This document shows positions 21,408 to 26,366 of a stretch of DNA of 26,366 nucleotides, piece after piece; positions within the stretch are counted from its first letter, which is position 1, and each line of letters starts with the position of its first letter. A program made the position numbers and the translations under genes. The notes beneath the pieces were generated by a model. The model was not told the origin of the DNA and made no database searches. It saw only the letters and a list, made by a program, of their open reading frames with translations. Source of the DNA: a virus; IMG/VR virus record IMGVR_UViG_3300049845_000192, positions 1 to 26,366 of that record; one strand, written 5' to 3'.

Positions 21408-21684
21408 TGTGACCCCACTCGTGGTCGCGTGGTTTCGTGAGCACTACCCGCGTTCGTGCGCTCTGGAGATAAAGGTCGGCGACAACAAGATACTGCCCCA
21501 CCAAGACCGCGCACTCAAAGAAACACAGAACGGGTGCTTTTCATACAAGATACCGGACATGGGACGTCAAAACCCCTTCGACGCATTTCTGCTCAAAGGG
21601 GCTGACGGCGTTTTAGTTCGGTGTGATGGGCGCCAGTGCCGTGCGGAGGTGTACGACGGCACCAGTTTTGACTTTAAAATTTAA
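21367..21684 (+). CDS. Probable PD-(D/E)XK endonuclease (Holliday-junction-resolvase-like)
   Basis: A 105-residue protein. It has CALEIKVGDNKILPHQDRAL (about 31-50) with the E-x-K pair and the downstream HQ..AL of the PD-(D/E)XK type, then KIPDMGRQNPFDAFLLKGAD. The order of acidic elements (ExK before PD/FD) differs from the simplest pattern, so catalytic residues are uncertain. Small PD-(D/E)XK proteins beside a helicase commonly resolve branched DNA before packaging. The ATG lies 41 bases inside the helicase gene. Its stop overlaps the convergent gene's stop by 11 bases. Confidence 0.55.
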   Translation: MPPLPKKRQKKEADVTPLVVAWFREHYPRSCALEIKVGDNKILPHQDRALKETQNGCFSYKIPDMGRQNPFDAFLLKGADGVLVRCDGRQCRAEVYDGTSFDFKI

Positions 21685-22252
21685 GATTCTCCTTCAAGAA
21701 GTCAATGAGAAAGACGCGACACTCAGTGAAGTACATTTTCCACTTATCGCTGCTGTACTTCTTCATGTCACCCTTCGGCTCAGGGAATCCGTGGAGGTGC
21801 TTCCATGAGTCGCCATCCTTCTCCTTAAAGTAGTCAGCAATCTTTGTATCACCCTGTGTGATGGAGAGACCACGGCGGCTCTTACCTTTCTCATCGGTGA
21901 ATGAGTACGGTGAAATGACCACGTACTCATCGAGCTTGACGTTCATGACCTTCTTCATGAAGTCTTCACCAAATGGTGTCGATGCGCTGAGTGATAGCTT
22001 GTACTCAGTACCCTCGTCGTCAACAGTGACAAGCACATTGGTGCCGAACCCGCCATCGTGAAACTCCACGTTGGTGATGCGTCCTTTAAGTGAAGAGTAC
22101 ACCAGCTCATGCTTCGTGCCGGTCTTCCCGTCGCTTGTTTCATAATCGCGTCGCTCTGCCCCTTCCGTTCCTTCCGGAACCTCGAGGCGAAGTGTGCCGT
22201 CGCTGCCGAGTACCTTGATGTAGTTTTGTGACTCTCGTTTTTCTAGTCCCAT
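21674..22252 (-). CDS. Probable single-stranded DNA-binding protein (minus strand)
   Basis: A 192-residue protein, the only minus-strand gene in the right arm. Residues about 50-140 look like an OB-fold-type beta barrel (LVYSSLKGRITNVEFHDGGF, TNVLVTVDDEGTEYKLSLSA, KLDEYVVISPYSFTDEKGK). The N-terminus is charged and the C-terminus ends in FLKENLKF with a terminal Phe, as in some phage ssDNA-binding proteins, though it is less acidic than a classical tail. Location among replication genes supports the call; no diagnostic motif exists. It converges on the PD-(D/E)XK gene with overlapping stops, so the two mRNAs are antisense at their ends. Confidence 0.5.
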   Translation of the reverse strand: MGLEKRESQNYIKVLGSDGTLRLEVPEGTEGAERRDYETSDGKTGTKHELVYSSLKGRITNVEFHDGGFGTNVLVTVDDEGTEYKLSLSASTPFGEDFMKKVMNVKLDEYVVISPYSFTDEKGKSRRGLSITQGDTKIADYFKEKDGDSWKHLHGFPEPKGDMKKYSSDKWKMYFTECRVFLIDFLKENLKF

Positions 22253-22277
22253 GATGTGTGTACTTTATTTAATAACC

Positions 22278-22292
22278 GGGTATCGAGTACCC
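22278..22292. promoter_or_regulatory. GGGTA/TACCC palindrome in a divergent intergenic region
   Basis: GGGTA-TCGAG-TACCC lies between the divergent ssDNA-binding-like and RecB-like genes; the related GGGTA-TAG-TACCC is at 16062-16074. Both sit in front of genes, so they may be binding sites for one regulator; half-site spacing differs (5 versus 3). Confidence 0.35.
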
Positions 22293-22396
22293 TCATCACC
22301 GCCCACAATGGAAAAACATGCTGAAAACCATTGGCTCTGAGCGGTGGCGAGGAACTTCGATATCCCCATCATACACCTTTCTTCGGCACTGTGGAG

Positions 22397-22405
22397 TGGT
22401 AGACT
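22397..22405 (+). promoter_or_regulatory. Leaderless extended -10 promoter of the RecB-like nuclease
   Basis: TGG-TAGACT (22397-22405), then 6 bases (GTGGAT), then ATG at 22412. No -35. Predicted +1 is the A of ATG. Confidence 0.6.
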
Positions 22406-22411
22406 GTGGAT

Positions 22412-23044
22412 ATGTATAACCTCCCCCGTGGGTATCTCTCGTATAGCGCCATGACACTGTGGCTCAAAGACCCGGAGGGGTTTCGCGCCAAGTACTACGT
22501 CCCGAACGCGCCGGATTTTAGCACACCCTTCACCGAGTTCGGCAAGAAAGTGGCGACCATGCTTGAGACCAATGAGTATAAGAAGGACCCGGTGCTCTCA
22601 AAGATTCCGAAGTACAAGGTGTCTGAACATCCCATCGAGCACACGATTGAGGGCGTACCCATTAAGGCGTACATCGATTCGTTTGACCCGAAGAAGGGAC
22701 GCATCCTCGAGTACAAGACGTCGATACGCAAGAAGCATGGACCACCGGCGTGGAATAGCGTCGCCGTTCAGAAGCATGAGCAACTACTGCTCTACCACCT
22801 TCTCGTGAAAGAGACACTTGGCTTTGTGCACCCAGTTGTAACGCTCGTGGCGATGGAGACTGACTGGACCGAAGAGAAGAAGGGCGGACTGTTGCGCCGT
22901 GACGAAGGGAGGAGCCTGTACCTTACCGGCAAGTTCGATGTGTTTAAACGCACCATCGAGGACTGGGAACATGACCGCATGCGCGAACTCATCGTGCGCG
23001 TCGCTACGGAGGTGTCTGAGGACTTTTCCACACGGAGCGCTTGA
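22412..23044 (+). CDS. RecB/Cas4-like PD-(D/E)XK nuclease
   Basis: A 210-residue nuclease. The N-terminus YLSYSAMTLWLKDPEGFRAKYY (about 8-29; first 20 residues YLSYSAMTLWLKDPEGFRAK) is the typical RecB-family opening. PIKAYIDSFDP (83-93) supplies the catalytic Asp (D89), ILEYKTS (98-104) the E-x-K, and VQKHEQLLLYHLL (119-131) the Gln/Tyr motif IV. Such phage exonucleases resect DNA for recombination, often with a recombinase or ssDNA-binding protein; the adjacent divergent ssDNA-binding-like gene fits. No Cys cluster for an iron-sulfur site was seen. ATG 22412 is chosen over GTG 22406 because the -10 places +1 on the ATG. Confidence 0.8.
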   Translation: MYNLPRGYLSYSAMTLWLKDPEGFRAKYYVPNAPDFSTPFTEFGKKVATMLETNEYKKDPVLSKIPKYKVSEHPIEHTIEGVPIKAYIDSFDPKKGRILEYKTSIRKKHGPPAWNSVAVQKHEQLLLYHLLVKETLGFVHPVVTLVAMETDWTEEKKGGLLRRDEGRSLYLTGKFDVFKRTIEDWEHDRMRELIVRVATEVSEDFSTRSA

Positions 23045-23096
23045 CTCCATTTCATTATTGGACAATACTTAAATCATTATAAAGTAAGCATCATAA

Positions 23097-23387
23097 ATGG
23101 ATTTCCTATTTAAAAGACTTGCAGAACTAAAGGCACAGAAGGACGACATCGACGCTGAGTACGACATGCTTCGCACCAAACTTGCTGAAACCATTTCAGC
23201 AGACTACGCCGGTCCCATTAAAAATGAGTACGGTAAGTTTGTACTTAAAGCAAAGACGTCGTATATCTACACCGATAAAGTGAAGAAGCTTGAGGAGAAG
23301 GTGAAGCTTGAGAAGGTTAAGGAAGAGCAGCAGGGACTTGCTGAAAAGAAGATTACTGAATACGTAACCGTATCACTCAATGAATAA
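23097..23387 (+). CDS. Coiled-coil protein (Gp157-like pattern)
   Basis: A 96-residue, Lys/Glu-rich protein with a coiled coil at about 3-35 (FKRLAELKAQKDDIDAEYDM), a short beta part (GKFVLKAKTSYIYTDKVKKL) and another helix. It resembles the small helical phage proteins that accompany recombination nucleases. Function unknown. TATAAA at 23078-23083 may be its -10, with a leader of about 7 nt. Confidence 0.65.
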   Translation: MDFLFKRLAELKAQKDDIDAEYDMLRTKLAETISADYAGPIKNEYGKFVLKAKTSYIYTDKVKKLEEKVKLEKVKEEQQGLAEKKITEYVTVSLNE

Positions 23388-23481
23388 CATACCAGTGTTC
23401 GACGATGGAGATGAGCGCGAGTTGTGGCGTAGTGAAGCACAGGACCATGATGAAGATAATGATATCGACAATGAAATTTAA
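23380..23481 (+). CDS. 33-residue strongly acidic mini-protein
   Basis: Starts MNNIPVFDDGDERELWRSEA and continues with an Asp/Glu run (QDHDEDNDIDNEI). It overlaps the previous stop by 8 bases and the next start by 11. Its acidity recalls DNA-mimic or ssDNA-binding-protein C-terminal tails, but no function can be assigned. Confidence 0.5.
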   Translation: MNNIPVFDDGDERELWRSEAQDHDEDNDIDNEI

Positions 23482-23731
23482 CACAATGTATGTGGGAGAA
23501 ATTATCTCTCGCTTTATGGACGAGGATGACATGGCGGTCTTCCACAAGAAATACAAAAAGGAACTCATGCGCCGGGGACCCAAGGGTGCGCGCGCTACGA
23601 AGCATGACTTCGACATGTACCACCAGTACAAAAGCGGTGAGGCTACTATCTCCGAACTCGCACAGAAGTATGGCATTTCATACTCGCGTGCCCGTGACGG
23701 CATTATCCGCGCCTCTGTTGAGCTTCTATGA
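23471..23731 (+). CDS. Small helix-turn-helix DNA-binding protein
   Basis: An 86-residue protein. Residues about 52-84 read YHQYKSGEATISELAQKYGI then SYSRARDGIIRASVELL, a recombinase/resolvase-type helix-turn-helix (…S…ELA..YGIS…). The N-terminus is charged and helical. Probably a regulator. The start ATG 23471 is inside the preceding mini-gene; an upstream start at 23405 would overlap more and lacks HTH-like sequence. Its stop overlaps the next start (ATGA). Confidence 0.7.
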   Translation: MKFNTMYVGEIISRFMDEDDMAVFHKKYKKELMRRGPKGARATKHDFDMYHQYKSGEATISELAQKYGISYSRARDGIIRASVELL

Positions 23732-24018
23732 TACAGAAGATTGTGGAGAACACTCGATTCTATAAAGAAGGTGGCAGTTGCTTCGAGTGCTGTGATTACG
23801 AGGGAATGATGGCTGACCTCCACACCGCCCTCACCGATGCTTACCGCGCAGGATACGAAGCACGGGATAGGGAGGTGGGGGAGTGTATTGCAGAACGCAA
23901 GAAGAAACACTTTATCGACGACGGAAAAGCGATTTGCCCACTGCCTCATGAGTACTGCGAAATCTGTGAACACAACGCCGCCCTCACCGACTTACTCACC
24001 CACCTCACCACCAAATAA
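23728..24018 (+). CDS. Cys-containing protein, unknown
   Basis: A 96-residue protein with CFECC near residue 18 and CPLPHEYCEIC near 70-80, giving enough Cys for a zinc site. The central helix AYRAGYEARDREVGECIAER resembles the YRDGFEAGKRAAIREMKRA helix of the gene at 25863, so the two may be distant paralogues. It is coupled to the HTH gene by ATGA. Confidence 0.65.
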   Translation: MIQKIVENTRFYKEGGSCFECCDYEGMMADLHTALTDAYRAGYEARDREVGECIAERKKKHFIDDGKAICPLPHEYCEICEHNAALTDLLTHLTTK

Positions 24019-24019
24019 C

Positions 24020-24160
24020 ATGCCCGACTACCCCTCACCAAAAGTAATGGACGCCCTACACGAATACTACGACAAAATCATTGCTTTCGGTCTACCAGAG
24101 GAGGAGACTCTCGCAATGATGGAGGAGCTTACCAGACGAACCTTTAGACCTACGGCATGA
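24020..24160 (+). CDS. 46-residue helical mini-protein
   Basis: Starts MPDYPSPKVMDALHEYYDKI; C-terminal helix ETLAMMEELTRRTF. Its TGA overlaps the next ATG. Start 1 base after the preceding stop. Function unknown. Confidence 0.6.
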   Translation: MPDYPSPKVMDALHEYYDKIIAFGLPEEETLAMMEELTRRTFRPTA

Positions 24161-24279
24161 CCTCCCTCTCACCACGCCTCCAACTAGCACTCGAAGGAGA
24201 GATACGAGAAGCGTACCTCAAGGGAATAGAGACAGGACGGAAGTTGGAGAGGAAGGCCAATAATCAAACAACACCATGA
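24157..24279 (+). CDS. 40-residue helical mini-protein
   Basis: Starts MTSLSPRLQLALEGEIREAY and continues LKGIETGRKLERKANNQTTP. The end of the gene (AATCAAACAACACC-ATGA) is a start cassette repeated at the end of the 24762 ORF. ATGA overlaps at both ends. Function unknown. Confidence 0.55.
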   Translation: MTSLSPRLQLALEGEIREAYLKGIETGRKLERKANNQTTP

Positions 24280-24467
24280 GCACTGACTGTACCCATGAAT
24301 GGAAAGAAGACCCGATGTTCGCGTGTGGCGCTATTATGATGGTGACTGGACACATCGGCGATTTGGGACACGAGACTCGTATCTATTGCGAGAAGTGTGG
24401 CGCAGTAGAATACGTGCCAAAGAATGCCCTCAATCGCTTTAGTATTGTGCCCGACACTAACACCTAA
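24276..24467 (+). CDS. Zinc-ribbon-like mini-protein
   Basis: A 63-residue protein with CTHEWKEDPMFACG and YCEKCGAVEYVPK. The second CxxC is classical; the first part supplies Cys/His. Resembles small metal-binding treble-clef or ribbon proteins. Start context AACACC-ATG. Confidence 0.65.
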   Translation: MSTDCTHEWKEDPMFACGAIMMVTGHIGDLGHETRIYCEKCGAVEYVPKNALNRFSIVPDTNT

Positions 24468-24471
24468 CACC

Positions 24472-24588
24472 ATGAACCTCCACCCAATAGAACCCTACAT
24501 CCTCGATGAACTGAACCAACCACAAGACAAAGAAACTACGATGAGAGGGTTGAAGATATTACGAGACATGAAGCTCCCAACACCATGA
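24472..24588 (+). CDS. 38-residue mini-protein with MNL start
   Basis: Starts MNLHPIEPYILDELNQPQDK and ends RDMKLPTP. The N-terminal coding sequence ATGAACCTCcaCCC is shared with three later ORFs. Its stop overlaps the next start. Function unknown. Confidence 0.5.
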   Translation: MNLHPIEPYILDELNQPQDKETTMRGLKILRDMKLPTP

Positions 24589-24749
24589 GCAAAGAAACTT
24601 GTCCCTGTGGAATGAACGGAGCGTGTTGCGACAACCCTCAAGTAGGAAGTGGCGAGCATGTCTGTGACGAAACATGCGAAGCCATATGTGAGGAATCTTA
24701 CGAACTCGTGTGCAAGAACTGCGGAGATAGCTGTTATCATGAACTGTAA
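24585..24749 (+). CDS. Cysteine-rich mini-protein (multi-zinc candidate)
   Basis: A 54-residue protein with ten Cys: CPCG, ACC, VCDETCEAICEE, VCKNCGDSCYHEL. This could bind two zinc ions or, if exported, form disulfides; there is no signal peptide, so zinc is more likely. Family unknown. Start context AACACC-ATG. Confidence 0.6.
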   Translation: MSKETCPCGMNGACCDNPQVGSGEHVCDETCEAICEESYELVCKNCGDSCYHEL

Positions 24750-24761
24750 TTCACTAAAACC

Positions 24762-24797
24762 ATGAACCTCTCCACCCCTAATCAAACAACACCATGA
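24762..24797 (+). CDS. 11-codon ORF made of two start cassettes
   Basis: MNLSTPNQTTP. Its first half repeats the MNLST start of the genes at 24871 and 24969, and its second half repeats the 19-bp end of the gene at 24157. It may be a decayed fusion of two gene boundaries or a leader ORF that re-initiates at 24794 through ATGA. Confidence 0.3.
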   Translation: MNLSTPNQTTP

Positions 24798-24874
24798 AAC
24801 TAACAATCATCAGTCTCTACATCCTCGTGTTCACACTCTACGCCCTACAACTTATAGAGTTTATTCGCGCATGA
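24794..24874 (+). CDS. 26-residue single-span membrane mini-protein
   Basis: The entire protein is MKLTIISLYILVFTLYALQL followed by IEFIRA: one hydrophobic helix. Toxin-like, membrane-modifying or spanin-like roles are possible but unproven. ATGA overlaps at both ends; start context AACACC-ATG. Confidence 0.5.
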   Translation: MKLTIISLYILVFTLYALQLIEFIRA

Positions 24875-24972
24875 ACCTCTCCACCCTCGTATCGTACTGG
24901 GAACTCCCCGAGTTTCTCGAAGTAGAGTGTGATTGTCGAGAGTACATTATCAAAATCAACAAGGCACCATGA
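24871..24972 (+). CDS. 33-residue mini-protein, MNLSTL family
   Basis: Starts MNLSTLVSYWELPEFLEVEC and continues DCREYIIKINKAP. Shares the MNLSTLV start (21 of 21 bases) with the next gene, then differs, so the starts have been duplicated or exchanged. Stop overlaps the next start. Confidence 0.5.
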   Translation: MNLSTLVSYWELPEFLEVECDCREYIIKINKAP

Positions 24973-25166
24973 ACCTCTCCACCCTCGTTCGCCTCGCCAT
25001 AGACCACTCCGAGACAGGCGACTTCCATCTGGAACACAACCCTGAACTCATTGGTACAGACGGTGCGTGGGGAGCGTCAGTCGATTGCTTCAAGGAGCAA
25101 GACTACATTTGCGGAAAGACCCCCGAGGAGGCAGTGAAGAAGCTGTTGAGGACGCTTACAAAGTAA
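24969..25166 (+). CDS. 65-residue protein, MNLSTL family
   Basis: Starts MNLSTLVRLAIDHSETGDFH; the rest has a beta-beta-helix look (WGASVDCFKEQDYICGKTPE, then EAVKKLLRTLTK), resembling small HicB/antitoxin-like or phage single-domain proteins in outline only. Start context GCACC-ATG. A longer start at 24933 would overlap the previous gene more and break the ATGA pattern. Confidence 0.6.
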   Translation: MNLSTLVRLAIDHSETGDFHLEHNPELIGTDGAWGASVDCFKEQDYICGKTPEEAVKKLLRTLTK

Positions 25167-25178
25167 TTGAATGAAGGT

Positions 25179-25817
25179 ATGAATGAATATCACAAAATCG
25201 AGACGCTATTCGAGAGAGACATGAAAGGCAACAAAAAGCTCATCGAAGGACGATTCCGTAATCGCGCAGTAGAGTATCTACAGAACACCAAGTGGCTGTT
25301 CACGGAAAAGATTGATGGCACTAATATCCGCGTTCACTGGGATGGTCACAAGGTTCTATTCGGTGGACGAACCGATGCCGCGCAGATTCCCACGACCCTC
25401 ATGTATGCGCTAAATGACAAATTCCTGGGCGTTACGAACGAGGAGCTATTCGAGCAAAAATTCGGAGCAATGCCTGTCACTCTATATGGAGAAGGATATG
25501 GTGAGAAGATACAGAAGGGCGGCGGAAACTACCGTGAAGGTGTGGGATTTATTCTGTTCGATGTCCTCATAAACGGAAATTGGCTCGAAAGGGAAAATGT
25601 TGAGGACATCGCCAAGACATTTGATGTTCCAGTTGTCCCTATAGTGCTCACGGGCACAATTCAAGAAGCCGTGGAGTATGTGAAGTCGAAGCCAAAATCT
25701 ACTGTTTCGCGAGTTGAGCACGAAAGCGAAGGACTTGTAGGAAGACCGTTTGTAGAAATGCGTGACCGACTAGGCGAGCGCATCATTGTGAAGATAAAGA
25801 CTCGTGACTTCGACTAA
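25179..25817 (+). CDS. RNA ligase (Rnl2-type nucleotidyltransferase)
   Basis: A 212-residue ATP-dependent ligase-fold protein. Motif I FTEKIDGTNIRV (41-52) with nucleotidyl-lysine K44; motif III LYGEGYGEKIQ (102-112); motif IIIa FILFDVLING (124-133); motif IV SEGLVGRP (183-190); motif V IIVKIKTRDF (202-211). All core motifs are in order, and the protein ends right after motif V, so it has only the nucleotidyltransferase domain. It probably reseals cut RNA such as tRNA broken by host anticodon nucleases. No kinase/phosphatase partner is in the window. ATG 25179 was chosen over a TTG at 25167. Confidence 0.85.
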   Translation: MNEYHKIETLFERDMKGNKKLIEGRFRNRAVEYLQNTKWLFTEKIDGTNIRVHWDGHKVLFGGRTDAAQIPTTLMYALNDKFLGVTNEELFEQKFGAMPVTLYGEGYGEKIQKGGGNYREGVGFILFDVLINGNWLERENVEDIAKTFDVPVVPIVLTGTIQEAVEYVKSKPKSTVSRVEHESEGLVGRPFVEMRDRLGERIIVKIKTRDFD

Positions 25818-25862
25818 GTCCCCACCCTCCCGAAGATTAAAAGATAGTGTATTGAGAATTGT

Positions 25863-26051
25863 ATGAGTCCCTACATTTCTGAACTATTCCGCAAGATGAT
25901 GCCGGAATACCAGACCGCTTACCGTGACGGATTTGAAGCGGGGAAACGTGCCGCAATCCGCGAGATGAAACGAGCAATAGCGAGCACCAAAGACAAAGAG
26001 CCGTTTTGCACAACAAGCGCGACCTTTCCCTCCTCGCAGTCTGGTCAGTGA
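25863..26051 (+). CDS. 62-residue protein, unknown
   Basis: Starts MSPYISELFRKMMPEYQTAY. The helix YRDGFEAGKRAAIREMKRAI resembles the one in the gene at 23728. The C-terminus is Ser/Thr-rich and probably disordered. Follows the RNA ligase gene by 45 bases. A weak TATTGA box ends 7 bases before the ATG. Confidence 0.55.
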   Translation: MSPYISELFRKMMPEYQTAYRDGFEAGKRAAIREMKRAIASTKDKEPFCTTSATFPSSQSGQ

Positions 26052-26117
26052 TGGTGTAAAATGAGGGCGACCAGCTTATAAGATTGCTGCCGCGCGGGTC
26101 AGAAATTGTTAAGAATT

Positions 26118-26157
26118 CACGTCTTTACCTTCTCTTGGGGAGACGTGTTTTCTTTTT
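26118..26157 (+). terminator. Intrinsic terminator after the RNA-ligase unit
   Basis: CACGTCT (26118-26124) pairs with AGACGTG (26141-26147), 16-nt loop, followed by TTTTCTTTTT. Confidence 0.8.
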
Positions 26158-26161
26158 GTTG

Positions 26162-26167
26162 TATACT
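26162..26167 (+). promoter_or_regulatory. -10 box of the probable small RNA
   Basis: TATACT preceded by TTG, right after the previous terminator's U-run, predicting a start near 26174. No clear -35. Confidence 0.5.
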
Positions 26168-26173
26168 GGTATT

Positions 26174-26259
26174 GCCCACAGCAACCGTGGGTGTCCGCCA
26201 GGAGATTACGGGTCGCGCCCGTCAGGGAATGTCAGCATGTATACGTGCTGGCATTTTTT
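26174..26259 (+). ncRNA. Probable three-hairpin small RNA
   Basis: Between the TATACT box and a strong terminator there is no ORF, but three hairpins: CCCAC/GTGGG (26175-26191), ACGGG-TCGCG-CCCGT (26208-26222), and the 12-bp terminator stem (26228-26255) followed by TTTTTT. Length about 86 nt. This layout is that of a stand-alone regulatory RNA. No family recognised; not a tRNA. Confidence 0.6.
26228..26259 (+). terminator. Intrinsic terminator of the probable small RNA
   Basis: AATGTCAGCATG (26228-26239) pairs along its whole length (two wobble pairs) with CGTGCTGGCATT (26244-26255) around TATA, then a T run to 26259. Confidence 0.88.
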
Positions 26260-26265
26260 GTTTTG

Positions 26266-26274
26266 TGCTATAGT
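26266..26274 (+). promoter_or_regulatory. Near-leaderless extended -10 promoter of the last gene
   Basis: TGC-TATAGT ends 8 bases before the ATG at 26283; predicted leader 0-2 nt. Confidence 0.55.
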
Positions 26275-26282
26275 TTATGTAT

Positions 26283-26366
26283 ATGACACTTGGAACTGAC
26301 AACCTATTTATAGAACCATTGAACGACTGGAGACAACTGTCGCGCCAATTCAATTGGAATTGGTAC
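26283..26366 (+). CDS. Start of an unidentified gene (cut by window end)
   Basis: 28 codons visible from ATG to the window edge: MTLGTDNLFIEPLNDWRQLS, then RQFNWNWY. Too short to identify. The preceding terminator and extended -10 box support it as a new transcription unit. Confidence 0.5.
   Translation, partial: MTLGTDNLFIEPLNDWRQLSRQFNWNWY

Noticed and set aside
1-26366. Recoded TGA or TAG (alternative genetic code)
   Set aside because: TGA, TAG and TAA all end genes cleanly, with many ATGA overlaps, and no long gene has an in-frame stop.
1-26366. tRNA genes, integrase, transposase or lysis genes
   Set aside because: None recognised on reading; no T-loop motif, no recombinase catalytic motifs and no endolysin. 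They may lie outside the window.

Overview
The window is part of a tailed double-stranded DNA phage (Caudoviricetes) or a very recent prophage. The evidence is a contiguous virion-assembly block (small and large terminase, portal, scaffold, major capsid protein, head-tail adaptor, tail hub, collar-domain tail protein, probable ejection protein) and an opposing replication block (TOPRIM/zinc-finger primase, AAA+ ATPase, SF2 helicase, PD-(D/E)XK nucleases, RNA ligase). The short-tail-type set (640-aa portal, small adaptor, beta-rich 620-aa hub, no visible tape measure, tail tube or sheath) suggests a podovirus-like virion, though the left end is cut off. TGA acts as an ordinary stop, often as ATGA stop/start overlaps, so the code is standard. 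The host cannot be named. Almost no gene has a Shine-Dalgarno sequence, while promoters look sigma70-like with extended -10 boxes. This fits hosts that use leaderless or SD-independent initiation and argues against the Bacteroidota promoter type.

Left arm (1-14095, minus strand, probably late): transcription runs leftwards from terminase small subunit through a probable homing-type nuclease, terminase large subunit, portal, two small coiled-coil proteins, scaffold, capsid, adaptor, hub, collar-domain tail protein and two Ala/Gly- or coil-rich internal or ejection-type proteins. Several units have their own TGnTATAAT promoters. The TerS and nuclease genes each end in an intrinsic terminator.

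Right arm (14197-26366, plus strand, probably early/middle): a TTGACA-N17-TATACT promoter at 14139-14167 starts a run of about a dozen very small genes ending in a terminator at 17174-17200. After a 475-base RNA/regulatory region come a sigma-region-4-like HTH protein and a tightly coupled replication operon (primase, ATPase, DUF3820-like protein, zinc mini-protein, SF2 helicase, PD-(D/E)XK protein). A lone minus-strand ssDNA-binding-like gene separates this from a RecB-like nuclease. Then follow a coiled-coil protein, an HTH protein, an array of mini-genes with recurring start cassettes, an RNA ligase, and finally a probable small RNA and the start of another gene.

Most notable: (1) two diverged copies of a structured RNA element (12395 and 17449) whose three helices are all kept by compensatory base changes; (2) a primase with reversed domain order, TOPRIM first and CHC2 zinc finger last; (3) at least five promoters whose start codon lies 6-8 nt after the -10 box, predicting leaderless mRNAs, one under a perfect 9-bp inverted repeat; (4) a probable promoter-to-terminator small RNA at about 26174-26259; (5) a mini-gene array joined by repeated AACACCATG start junctions. 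All functional assignments were made by reading motifs, without database searches.
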